Positions 49,010 to 57,845 of a stretch of DNA of 64,000 nt are shown piece by piece (positions within the stretch are counted from its first letter, which is position 1; every line of letters starts with the position of its first letter). The stretch spans positions 372,001 to 436,000 of the forward strand of contig NZ_JACSPW010000001.1 of assembly GCF_014836935.1 (NCBI RefSeq), in the 5' to 3' direction. The notes beneath the pieces are model-generated. The model had not been told where the DNA came from, searched no databases, and was given only the letters and a program-made list of their open reading frames with translations. The stretch is from Solibacillus merdavium. Lineage in GTDB: Bacteria; Bacillota; Bacilli; Bacillales_A; Planococcaceae. A program made the translations under genes and the position numbers.

Positions 49010-49064
49010 GTGTTAATTTCAAAAAAATTTTTTAAATATAAATAAGCCTAAGGGAGTGAGTCTT

Positions 49065-50606
49065 GTGGAATACGTGATTGAAATGCTAGGAATCCGGAAA
49101 GAATTCGGGAATTTCGTAGCGAACAATAATATCACCCTCCAATTAAAAAAAGGCGAAATTCATGCACTACTCGGTGAAAATGGTGCAGGTAAGTCGACTT
49201 TAATGAATGTGCTTTTCGGTCTTTATCAACCCGAAGCAGGTGAAATAAAAGTACGTGGGGAATCGGTAAAAATTACTGATCCAAACAAAGCAAATGATTT
49301 AGGAATCGGAATGGTTCATCAACACTTTATGCTTGTTGAAAACTTTACGGTAACGGAAAATATTATTCTAGGTAGTGAGCCTACAAAACTAGGAGCTATT
49401 AATATTAAAGATGCGGCAAAAGATATTGCAGCATTATCAAAGAAATATAATTTAGATGTTGATCCATACGCAAAGATTGAGGATATTTCTGTAGGAATGC
49501 AGCAGCGTGTAGAAATTTTAAAAACTTTATACCGCGGTGCAGAAATCCTGATTTTTGATGAGCCTACAGCTTCATTAACACCACAGGAAATTACGGAATT
49601 GATAGCCATCTTAAAGCTTCTGATTAAAGAAGGTAAATCGATTATTATTATTACTCATAAATTAAAAGAAATTATGGAAGTATCTGACCGTGTAACGATT
49701 ATCCGTAAAGGTGAAGGGATTGGAACAGTTGTTACTGCTGAAACGAACCCGGATCAACTTGCTGAATTAATGGTTGGCCGTCAAGTAGAGTTCAAAACAG
49801 AAAAAGGGGAAGCTCATCCTACAGAAGAGATTCTTAATATAGAAAATCTAATCGTAGCCGATTACCGTAATATTGATAAAGTAAAAGGTCTGAACTTATC
49901 GGTGCGTCGAGGTGAAATTGTCGGTATTGCCGGTATTGACGGGAATGGTCAATCGGAATTGATCGAAGCGATTACAGGATTACGTAAAATTAAAAGTGGT
50001 AAAGTCACTTTAAACGGCAAAGATATTACCGGTTTAAAGCCGCGTGATATTACAGAAACAGGTCTAGGGCATATACCTCAAGACCGCCATAAGCACGGAC
50101 TAGTATTGGACTTTCCGATTGGGCATAATATCGCACTTCAAACGTACTACAAGTCGCCAATTTCTAAAGGCTTCATCATGGACTACCGAAAAATTAACGA
50201 AAAAGCTCGTCAAGTAATTGAAGAGTTTGATGTTCGTACAGGTCAAGGTGAAATGACTCCTGCCCGTGCACTTTCAGGTGGTAACCAACAAAAAGCAATT
50301 ATTGGTCGCGAAGTGGATCGGGATCCTGATCTTCTAATTGCTGCACTTCCTACACGAGGACTGGATGTAGGGGCTATTGAATTTATTCACTCACGCTTAA
50401 TTGAACAGCGTGATAAAGGGAAAGCCGTATTACTAATTTCCTTTGAATTGGACGAAGTAATGAACGTTTCTGACCGTATTGCGGTAATTTATGACGGAAC
50501 GATTGTCGATAATGTATATCCGAAAGAAACTTCGGAACAGGAACTTGGCTTATTAATGGCCGGTGAAAAGCGTAAGGCAAAAGCCATCAAGGAGGGGAAC
50601 GAATAA
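49065..50606 (+). CDS. nupO: Nucleoside ABC transporter, double ATPase subunit (NupO-like)
   Basis: A 513-residue ATPase with two tandem ABC domains, as in sugar and nucleoside importers. The first has GENGAGKSTLMNVLFGL and LIFDEPTASLTP; the second has degenerate Walker A GIDGNGQSELIEAI, LSGGNQQKAIIGREV and LLIAALPTRGLDVG, a normal asymmetry in this family. The start is taken as GTG 49065 with AAGGGAG upstream (GTG 49056 is too close). The stop overlaps the permease ATG. Confidence 0.93.
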   Translation: MEYVIEMLGIRKEFGNFVANNNITLQLKKGEIHALLGENGAGKSTLMNVLFGLYQPEAGEIKVRGESVKITDPNKANDLGIGMVHQHFMLVENFTVTENIILGSEPTKLGAINIKDAAKDIAALSKKYNLDVDPYAKIEDISVGMQQRVEILKTLYRGAEILIFDEPTASLTPQEITELIAILKLLIKEGKSIIIITHKLKEIMEVSDRVTIIRKGEGIGTVVTAETNPDQLAELMVGRQVEFKTEKGEAHPTEEILNIENLIVADYRNIDKVKGLNLSVRRGEIVGIAGIDGNGQSELIEAITGLRKIKSGKVTLNGKDITGLKPRDITETGLGHIPQDRHKHGLVLDFPIGHNIALQTYYKSPISKGFIMDYRKINEKARQVIEEFDVRTGQGEMTPARALSGGNQQKAIIGREVDRDPDLLIAALPTRGLDVGAIEFIHSRLIEQRDKGKAVLLISFELDEVMNVSDRIAVIYDGTIVDNVYPKETSEQELGLLMAGEKRKAKAIKEGNE

Positions 50607-51655
50607 TGTCAAATCGCGTTGTGAATATACTCGTTCCATTAATCTCAGTAGTTTTAGGTTTACTAGTTGGTGGTATTATCATGGTTGTCAGTGGATATGA
50701 CGCCATTGACGGGTATATTGCTTTATGGAATGGTATTTTTGGAGATGCCTATTCAATTGGTAATACAATTCGCCAAATTACACCATATATTTTATCAGGT
50801 CTTGCAGTAGCGTTTGCATTCCGTACAGGTCTATTTAACATCGGAGTAGAGGGCCAGTTGCTAATGGGTTGGCTTGCTGCTGCATATGTAGGTTATGCAA
50901 TCGAAGGGTTACCAAGAATTATCCACTTGCCATTGGCATTACTTGCAGCAGCGGCAGCAGGTGCTTTCTGGGCATTTATCGTAGGTTTCCTAAAAGCAAA
51001 ACTTCATGTACACGAAGTAATTGCTTCAATTATGTTAAACTACACAGCATTATACTTAACGAATGCTGCAATTAAATCATTATCGGACGGTAGCTTTAAA
51101 ACACCGACAGTTTTAGAGTCTGCTACATTACGTAATCAGTGGCTACGTGAAATTACTGATAACTCAAGTTTGCACTTAGGAATCTTTGTCGCCATTTTAA
51201 TGGTCGTAGTTATGTGGTTTATTTTAGAAAAAACAACTCGTGGTTATGAGTTGAAATCAGTTGGTTTCAATAAAAATGCTGCCGAATATGCAGGTATGAA
51301 TGTAAACCGCAATATAATTCTAGCTATGACAATTTCAGGTGTATTTGCAGGTTTAGGTGGTGCAATGGAAGCGTTGGGTACATATCAAAACGCATCGATT
51401 AAAGCTGCTGCATCAGGAATTGGATTCGACGGGATTGCCGTTGCATTACTTGGTGCAAACAATCCAATCGGGGTATTCTTCGGTGCCTCTTTATTCGGTT
51501 CCCTAAAATACGGCGCTTTAAACATGCCAAACGCAGCTGGGATTCCAGAAGAAATTGTATCAATCATTATCGCAGTTATTATTTTATTCGTAGCATCAGG
51601 CTATATTCTGCGTGTCGCATTAGAGAAATTTGGAAAGAAAAAGGAGGGCAAGTAA
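50606..51655 (+). CDS. nupP: Nucleoside ABC transporter permease (NupP-like)
   Basis: A 349-residue permease of the BPD_transp_2 type with about ten membrane segments; FNIGVEGQLLMGWLAA and GFDGIAVALLGANNPIG are family motifs. It overlaps the ATPase stop (TAATG) and is followed by the second permease after one base. It forms the membrane channel with its partner. Confidence 0.93.
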   Translation: MSNRVVNILVPLISVVLGLLVGGIIMVVSGYDAIDGYIALWNGIFGDAYSIGNTIRQITPYILSGLAVAFAFRTGLFNIGVEGQLLMGWLAAAYVGYAIEGLPRIIHLPLALLAAAAAGAFWAFIVGFLKAKLHVHEVIASIMLNYTALYLTNAAIKSLSDGSFKTPTVLESATLRNQWLREITDNSSLHLGIFVAILMVVVMWFILEKTTRGYELKSVGFNKNAAEYAGMNVNRNIILAMTISGVFAGLGGAMEALGTYQNASIKAAASGIGFDGIAVALLGANNPIGVFFGASLFGSLKYGALNMPNAAGIPEEIVSIIIAVIILFVASGYILRVALEKFGKKKEGK

Positions 51656-51656
51656 C

Positions 51657-52616
51657 ATGAGCTTTTTAGAAGTGTTATACTTTATCGTCCCTTCCGCTCT
51701 TTTATACGCAACACCGCTTATTTTAACAGGTATCGGGGCTCTATTCTCGGAGCGTGCTGGGGTAATTGGTCTTGGTGTTGAAGGGTTAATGATTGTCGGT
51801 GCATTTACTGGTATTTATATAAACTTAGAATACTATGCTGACTTTGGGAAAAATGTTATTTGGCTGGCTTTATTGGCTGCATTGTTAGCAGGAGCAGTGT
51901 TCTCGTTAATTATTGCGGTTGCTGCTGTAACGTTCCGTGCAGACCAAACTGTTACGGGTGTAGCAGTAAATATGCTTGCGGCAGCGATTACAGTATTCTT
52001 AGTAAAATTAATTTACGGTAAAGGTCAAACGGATATGGTTTCTGCACCATTACAACGTTTTGAAATACCATATTTATCAGATATACCGTTTTTAGGTCCG
52101 CTATTGTTCCAAAATGTCTATTCTACAACAATAATTGCATTGATTGTTGCTGTAGGAGCATGGTTTGTTCTTTACAAAATGCCATTTGGTTTACGTATCC
52201 GTTCAGTTGGAGAACATCCAATGGCAGCAGATACAATGGGGATTAACGTAGCAAAAATGCGTTATATCGGCGTTATGATTTCCGGAGCATTAGCAGGTGT
52301 TGGTGGTGCGTCATTAGCAATGACATCATCTGGTGATTTCTCTGGTTCTACAGTAGCAGGACAAGGGTTCATTGCCATTGCAGCAATGATCTTCGGTAAA
52401 TGGCATCCACTAGGTACATTAGGTGCAGCGCTGTTCTTCGGATTAGCACAAACGTTAAGTATCGGTGGAGGTAACATTCCTTTCGTTCAGGATATTCCAT
52501 CCGTTATTCTGCAAGTTTTACCGTATGTGTTGACGATTTTAGCGTTGGCAGGATTCATCGGTAAAGCAGTTGCTCCGAAAGCTTCAGGGGTTCCTTATAT
52601 TAAAGGGAAACGATAA
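51657..52616 (+). CDS. nupQ: Nucleoside ABC transporter permease (NupQ-like)
   Basis: The second permease, 319 residues from ATG 51657 (AAGGAGGGC upstream). It has about nine hydrophobic segments and the paired family motifs SERAGVIGLGVEGLMIVGAF and GQGFIAIAAMIFGKWHP. It is paralogous to the preceding permease, so the channel is a heterodimer. A strong terminator ends the unit. Confidence 0.93.
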   Translation: MSFLEVLYFIVPSALLYATPLILTGIGALFSERAGVIGLGVEGLMIVGAFTGIYINLEYYADFGKNVIWLALLAALLAGAVFSLIIAVAAVTFRADQTVTGVAVNMLAAAITVFLVKLIYGKGQTDMVSAPLQRFEIPYLSDIPFLGPLLFQNVYSTTIIALIVAVGAWFVLYKMPFGLRIRSVGEHPMAADTMGINVAKMRYIGVMISGALAGVGGASLAMTSSGDFSGSTVAGQGFIAIAAMIFGKWHPLGTLGAALFFGLAQTLSIGGGNIPFVQDIPSVILQVLPYVLTILALAGFIGKAVAPKASGVPYIKGKR

Positions 52617-52621
52617 ATTTT

Positions 52622-52665
52622 AAAAACTGTCTGTACAAAGTATCTTTTGTGCAGACAGTTTTTTT
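52622..52665 (+). terminator. Rho-independent terminator after nupQ
   Basis: Stem AAAAACTGTCTG...ACAAA pairing with TTTGT...CAGACAGTTTTT, T run after it. Confidence 0.85.
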
Positions 52666-52786
52666 GTGTCGATTAAGTGGATAGCGCGGATTTTATTAGC
52701 AAATTATATGAGTAATTAGATAAATCTAATCAACGAACCTTGACTCAAATTAACTAATTAGCTCAAACCTTATATCAAAACTTAGT

Positions 52787-53000
52787 TGTGCGGAGTGGAG
52801 GGGCAGACTCCTTGGGGATTAAGCATGCGCGGAAAATCCAGGTTGCTCCTGCGGTTACTAGTCGCAAAGCTTTATTCAAAGCTTTGGAGCCATGCCCTCA
52901 GGGTAAAAGGAACGAATGCTAAGAGCGTCACATCGTGTGACAACGCATTCGTGACCAACATCGTGTTGGCTTCCCGGAACGCAGTACAACGAACGTATTA
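52787..53000. repeat. GC-rich structured intergenic repeat (type 2)
   Basis: It begins GTGCGGAGTGGAGGGGCAGA and continues CTCCTTGGGGATTAAGC, related to the element at 16.7 kb. It contains perfect hairpins GTCACA-TCG-TGTGAC and CCAACA-TCG-TGTTGG and nested CGAATGC/GCATTCG arms, plus a doubled CAAAGCTTT. The 571-base nupQ-ymfF gap also holds the nupQ terminator and a TATAAT at 53097; nothing else was seen. A 71-codon open frame across it is not credible as a gene. Confidence 0.7.
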
Positions 53001-53187
53001 AGAAAAGCAGAAAGTGTAAAGAAATCAATTTTTTAAATTTAAAACAGCAAATACTTTTTGTTCATATTTGTCACGTTTTAGGGAACACTTAGTACGTATA
53101 ATAACTTTGCACAAATGAAGGTAACACATGTATAGTAGAGAAGAAGCAATTTTATCCATATTCAAGAGGTAGTCAGGAGGAGTTTTT

Positions 53188-54450
53188 TTGTTTTTAAAGA
53201 CAGAAATTGCGAAAGGTGTTTCGCTTCATATACGACAAACCGCTCAATTTAAGACGGTTAACTTTTCGATCAAGTGGAGAGCGCCATTAAATGAAGAAAC
53301 AGCGGCAGAGCGTACTGTATTATCGAATGTACTGCAGCACAGTAACGAGAAATTTCCAACAGCGGCTAGTTACCGTAGCTATTTAGATGACCTTTTTGGG
53401 ACGGTATTGTATTTTGATACGACAAAGCGCGGTCAAGAGCATACTGTACTATTAAATGTCGAAACGGTTAATGACCAGTACTTATCGCATGGCAATGTAC
53501 TAAATGAAGTAATTAGCCTTATTCAGGAAGCCATCTTTAAACCGAATTTTGAAAACGGAGTATTTAAAGAGGCCATTGTAAAACGTGAAAAAGAAATGGT
53601 CATCCAACGTATCCAATCGATTTTTGATGACAAATCGCGCTATGCACAAAAACGTTTAACAGAAATTATGCGTCCTAATAGCGCAGCGTCTATTTCTGCG
53701 AACGGAACAATTGAAACGGTAAAAGCAATTACACCACAATCACTTACAAAAACATATGAAGAGATGATCGCAAATGATGTGATTGATATTTATGTTGTAG
53801 GTGATATTAATGTTCAAGAAATGACTGAGCAGTTAAAAGCAGCATTCCCATTTGCTGACCGTAATGTACCACAATCGACAAAAGAAAATTCCACTTCGAC
53901 AAAAGTTGAGCCATATACAAAAGAAACACAGGAAATGAAGCAAGGAAAGCTGCATATCGGCTACTCGACACCTGTACGTTTTGGAGACGAAGATTTCCCG
54001 AAAATGCAAATTTTCAACGGGATTTTTGGCGGCTACGCACATTCAAAATTATTTATGAATGTGCGTGAAAAAGAAAGCTTAGCTTATTATGCTTCAAGCT
54101 CTTATGCTTCACACTACGGATTATTATTTGTCGTTTCAGGCATTGAACCGGCAAATGAAGAAAAGGCGCGCAAATTAATTGACGAACAATTAAAAGTGAT
54201 GCAGAACGGTGAAATTTCTGATTTAGAATTGGCGCAAACGAAGGCAATGCTCATTAACCAGTTAAAAGAAGCATTAGATTCGCCACGTGGGCAAATTGAA
54301 ATTTTTGACCAATATAAAACTTTAGACGAACCGTTTACATTAGATACGTGGACATTGCGCTGGCAATCTGTCACAAAAGAAGATGTGCAGAAAATGGCGC
54401 AGCAAATCGAATTGCAAGCAACGTATTTCTTATGCGGTAAGGGGGAGTAA
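53188..54450 (+). CDS. ymfF: M16-fold protein YmfF, EF-P modification-associated (no zinc motif)
   Basis: A 420-residue M16-peptidase-fold protein that lacks the HxxEH zinc motif where its neighbour has it, so it is probably a non-catalytic partner. It starts at TTG 53188 behind CAGGAGGAG. In B. subtilis, ymfF, ymfH and ymfI belong to the pathway for 5-aminopentanol modification of elongation factor P. It is followed after 3 bases by ymfH. Confidence 0.9.
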   Translation: MFLKTEIAKGVSLHIRQTAQFKTVNFSIKWRAPLNEETAAERTVLSNVLQHSNEKFPTAASYRSYLDDLFGTVLYFDTTKRGQEHTVLLNVETVNDQYLSHGNVLNEVISLIQEAIFKPNFENGVFKEAIVKREKEMVIQRIQSIFDDKSRYAQKRLTEIMRPNSAASISANGTIETVKAITPQSLTKTYEEMIANDVIDIYVVGDINVQEMTEQLKAAFPFADRNVPQSTKENSTSTKVEPYTKETQEMKQGKLHIGYSTPVRFGDEDFPKMQIFNGIFGGYAHSKLFMNVREKESLAYYASSSYASHYGLLFVVSGIEPANEEKARKLIDEQLKVMQNGEISDLELAQTKAMLINQLKEALDSPRGQIEIFDQYKTLDEPFTLDTWTLRWQSVTKEDVQKMAQQIELQATYFLCGKGE

Positions 54451-54453
54451 TCC

Positions 54454-55758
54454 ATGGAGACAATTGAATTCCAGCAACTAGATGAAACATTATATTTTAA
54501 GCGATTAAATAATGGATTAGACGTATATATTTTGCCGAAAAAAGGTTTTTCCAAAACATTTGTAACGTTTACAACTAAATATGGTTCGGTTGACCGTACT
54601 TTTGTTCCGCTTGGAGAGACTGAACCAATTACCGTTCCTGATGGTATTGCCCACTTTTTGGAGCATAAAATGTTCGAAAAGGAAGATGGGGATGTATTTC
54701 AAAAGTTCAGCGAAGTAGGGGCACAGGCAAATGCCTTTACATCGTTTACAAGAACGGCTTATTTATTCTCGGCAACAGATCATATATACAAAAGCACCGA
54801 GACATTACTGAATTTCGTTCAAGAGCCTTATTTCACTGAGGAAACGGTTAATAAGGAAAAAGGAATTATCGGTCAGGAAATTACGATGTACGATGATCAG
54901 CCTGATTGGCGTTTATATTTTGGTGCAATTGAAAATATGTATCATAATCACCCTGTGAAAATCGATATCGCCGGTACGATTGAATCAATTGATGGTATAA
55001 CGGCGGAGCATTTATACACATGCTACAACACATTTTATCATCCATCGAATATGCTGCTATTCGTTATCGGGGCAGTAGATCCTGTTGAAATGATGGCATT
55101 TATTGAAGACAATCAACGTAAAAAGACGTTCCCAGAACCGACTGATATAACAAGAATGTTTGATGAAGAGCCGACAGATGTTGCGAAAGCAGAACGCGTT
55201 CTTCACATGGATGTTCAAAAGCCGAAAGTTTATGTTGGATTAAAGGCTAAACAAGTCGATCTTAGCGGCGAAGAAATGCTCAAACATGAACTTGCTGTAC
55301 AAATTGCCGTAGAATGCTTATTCGGGCGTGCTTCTTCGTTTTATACGGATGTTTATGAAGACGGCTTGATTGATGAGTCATATGGATATGATTTTACTTT
55401 GGAAAAAGGATTTGGTTTTGCTTTAATTGGATCCGATACAGAACAGCCAGAGCAGCTTGTTAACTTGATTAAAGAGAAGTTGGCACAGGCAGAAAGTGAT
55501 AACTTATTCACGACTGAAGATGTAGAACGAATTAAACGCAAAAAAATCGGATTCTTCCTGCGAGCACTAAATTCAATTGAATTTATCGCAAATCAATTTA
55601 CACGTTATAAATTCAACGATATGAACTTATTCGATGTTGTCCCGGTTCTTGAGACAATTACTGTTGAAGATATTGAAAAAGCATTTGAAACAATTCAAGG
55701 TGAAGACCAACAAACCGTGTTTACAATCATGCCGATTAGTGAGCGCGATAAAAAATGA
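54454..55758 (+). CDS. ymfH: M16 family metallopeptidase YmfH, EF-P modification-associated
   Basis: A 434-residue M16 peptidase with an intact HFLEH zinc motif at residues 67-71 (GIAHFLEHKMFEKE) and a second-domain R/Y region (DESYGYDFTLEKGF). It is paired with the motif-less YmfF, resembling the active/inactive subunit pairs of processing peptidases. The stop overlaps the ymfI start by four bases. The substrate in EF-P modification is not known from the sequence. Confidence 0.92.
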   Translation: METIEFQQLDETLYFKRLNNGLDVYILPKKGFSKTFVTFTTKYGSVDRTFVPLGETEPITVPDGIAHFLEHKMFEKEDGDVFQKFSEVGAQANAFTSFTRTAYLFSATDHIYKSTETLLNFVQEPYFTEETVNKEKGIIGQEITMYDDQPDWRLYFGAIENMYHNHPVKIDIAGTIESIDGITAEHLYTCYNTFYHPSNMLLFVIGAVDPVEMMAFIEDNQRKKTFPEPTDITRMFDEEPTDVAKAERVLHMDVQKPKVYVGLKAKQVDLSGEEMLKHELAVQIAVECLFGRASSFYTDVYEDGLIDESYGYDFTLEKGFGFALIGSDTEQPEQLVNLIKEKLAQAESDNLFTTEDVERIKRKKIGFFLRALNSIEFIANQFTRYKFNDMNLFDVVPVLETITVEDIEKAFETIQGEDQQTVFTIMPISERDKK

Positions 55759-56483
55759 AGAAATTTGCATTAGTGTGCGGTGCTTCCGGTGCGATTGGGC
55801 AAGCTATTTGTCAGCAATTGGCACAGGATGGTTGGTCACTCTATCTGCATTACCATACTGGGCATACTGTCATTGACGGTATGCTTCAGATTTTTACCGA
55901 AAAGTACCCGAATCAGGAATTTATGCCAGTAAAAGCAGATTTCAGCAGTGACACCGGTGCGGAGCAAATTGCCGCCCAAATTTTTTCGTTGCAGGCGATC
56001 GTCTATGCGAGCGGCCATGCATTTTATGATTTATTGGAAAATACACCAGCCGAGGAAATGACGAAACTTTGGCATGTCCATGTACAAAATCCAATGCGTA
56101 CGACGGCATTGCTCGCGAACAAATTACGAGCGAATAAAGTCAGCTATGTACTTGTAATTGGTTCGATATGGGGTGATGTCGGTGCAGCCGGCGAAGTCGC
56201 ATACTCAGCTGTAAAAGGCGCCCAGCACAGCTTCGTGAAAGCATACTCGCAGGAAGCGGCGTTTAGCGGCATCCGCGTTAATGCGATTGCACCTGGTATC
56301 ATTAATACGAGCATGAACGCAAAGTTAAATGCTGAAGAGCGCGAAATGATCGAAAGTCAAATACCATTGCAATCATTTGGTGAGGCGATTGATATCGCGA
56401 ATATGGCGGCTTTTTATTTGAGTGGACGAGCTAATTATGTAACCGGACAAATAATTCGTGTTAATGGCGGATGGTACATATAA
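55755..56483 (+). CDS. ymfI: EF-P 5-aminopentanone reductase (SDR family, YmfI)
   Basis: Short-chain dehydrogenase/reductase of 242 aa that, in B. subtilis, reduces EF-P-linked 5-aminopentanone to 5-aminopentanol, needed for swarming-related translation. It has the cofactor motif VCGASGAIGQAI, the catalytic Ser in VIGSIWGDVG, YSAVKGAQ (Tyr and Lys), and NAIAPGIINT. It overlaps ymfH. The link to motility is of interest given the fla/che genes in the same window. Confidence 0.92.
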   Translation: MKKFALVCGASGAIGQAICQQLAQDGWSLYLHYHTGHTVIDGMLQIFTEKYPNQEFMPVKADFSSDTGAEQIAAQIFSLQAIVYASGHAFYDLLENTPAEEMTKLWHVHVQNPMRTTALLANKLRANKVSYVLVIGSIWGDVGAAGEVAYSAVKGAQHSFVKAYSQEAAFSGIRVNAIAPGIINTSMNAKLNAEEREMIESQIPLQSFGEAIDIANMAAFYLSGRANYVTGQIIRVNGGWYI

Positions 56484-56532
56484 TTTCCCGATATCCGCAC
56501 ATACTATTTGTGCGAGAGGAGGGATAAGCCAT

Positions 56533-56790
56533 ATGGGAATTTTACAAAACTGGGAGCAATGGACAAGCTTTTTAGGTAAACAAGTATCTGACGCAAAAGA
56601 AAGCGGCATGCCTACTAAAATGATTGAGAAGGCCGCAGTTCAGATTGGTGAGTATCTAGCGAAAAACGTTGACCCACAAAATGAGCAAGAGCGTGTATTA
56701 TCAGATTTATGGTCAGTTGCTGAGAAAGATGAAAAGCAAGCAATTGCCAGCTGTATAATGAAACTTGTTCAAAATAAGCCAACACATTAA
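56533..56790 (+). CDS. ymfJ: DUF3243 family protein (YmfJ)
   Basis: An 85-residue soluble helical protein, from ATG 56533 behind AGAGGAGGGA. WEQWTSFLGKQVSDAKESG and the short acidic/basic remainder match the YmfJ/DUF3243 family usually found here. Function unknown. A terminator follows. Confidence 0.9.
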   Translation: MGILQNWEQWTSFLGKQVSDAKESGMPTKMIEKAAVQIGEYLAKNVDPQNEQERVLSDLWSVAEKDEKQAIASCIMKLVQNKPTH

Positions 56791-56800
56791 TTGAATTTTG

Positions 56801-56840
56801 AAAAAAATGTCACTCACAAATCAGTGAGCGGCATTTTTTT
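56801..56840 (+). terminator. Rho-independent terminator after ymfJ
   Basis: Stem AAAAAAATGTCACTCAC / GTGAGCGGCATTTTTTT (one mismatch, one G-T pair), loop AAATCA. Confidence 0.85.
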
Positions 56841-56993
56841 CGGTCTTAAGATTTCTGTAAGAGGTTTTTCAAAAATAATTTCAAGAAATCTAAGAAAAAC
56901 GTGGGTTTCTAACTTTTCAATAGGTACAAAATCCGCTATGATGGAACTTATAAGAAATAAAAACGTTTCTATTACGAGGGGACAGATAAAAAA

Positions 56994-57782
56994 ATGGGCG
57001 AATGGTATTTTGAATACGAAATTCAAGTGAATCGACCAGGTTTATTAGGCGATATCGCTTCGCTACTAGGGATGCTTCGTGTTAATATTGTCTCGATTAA
57101 CGGTGTGGATGAAGGGCATCGAGGTATGTTGCTGTCTACAGAAAACGAAGAATCAATTCAACGGTTTATTTCAATCGTTTCCACAATGGAAAATATTAAT
57201 GTGACCAGATTTCGTGAACCAAAGTTGCGGGACCGGCTGGCAGTTCGCCATGGGCACTATATCCCAAGGGATGCTGATGAAAAGAACACATTCCGATTTG
57301 TCCGGGATGAATTAGGAATTTTAGTTGATTTTATGGCTGAATTATTTAAGAAGGACGGTCATAAATTAATTGGAATTCGAGGAATGCCTCGTGTAGGAAA
57401 GACAGAATCGATTGTTGCTGCAAGTGTTAGTGCCAACAAAAGATGGATTTTCATTTCTTCTACAATGATTAAACAAACAGTTCGTAATGCTTTAATGGGC
57501 GATGAGTTTAATGGGAATAATATTTTTATTTTAGATGGTGCTGTGACGCGTCGTTCTACTGATGAAAGGCATCAGCAGTTAGTTCGGGAAATCATGGGAA
57601 TGCCGACGATTAAAGTCATTGAACATCCAGATCTTTTTGTACAGCATTCATCATATAAAATAGAGGATTTCGATTATATTATTGAGTTACGCCACGATCC
57701 AGACGAAGAAATTACTTATGAAATAATTGAAAAGAACAATATGTTATCAAGTACCGATCATTTTGGAGGATTTGAATTTTAA
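56994..57782 (+). CDS. ymfK: DUF3388 family protein (YmfK): ACT-like domain plus P-loop
   Basis: A 262-residue protein. The N-terminal third resembles an ACT ligand-binding domain (VNRPGLLGDIASLLGML). Further on it carries a convincing Walker A, GMPRVGKTES, followed by FISSTMI and a hydrophobic IFILDGA strand that could be Walker B, then IKVIEHPDLF. No function is established. The start ATG has GAGGGGA upstream. It sits between ymfJ and rodZ, a conserved spot in Bacilli. Confidence 0.9.
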   Translation: MGEWYFEYEIQVNRPGLLGDIASLLGMLRVNIVSINGVDEGHRGMLLSTENEESIQRFISIVSTMENINVTRFREPKLRDRLAVRHGHYIPRDADEKNTFRFVRDELGILVDFMAELFKKDGHKLIGIRGMPRVGKTESIVAASVSANKRWIFISSTMIKQTVRNALMGDEFNGNNIFILDGAVTRRSTDERHQQLVREIMGMPTIKVIEHPDLFVQHSSYKIEDFDYIIELRHDPDEEITYEIIEKNNMLSSTDHFGGFEF

Positions 57783-57845
57783 AAATAAAGTAATTCATAT
57801 TATTATGAATTAATTAGTTTAATATATTAAAAGTAGGTGTTTTTT

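Noticed and set aside
52786-53001. A 71-codon open frame in the nupQ-ymfF gap
   Set aside because: It coincides exactly with the GC-rich structured repeat; the hairpins explain the sequence better than coding does.
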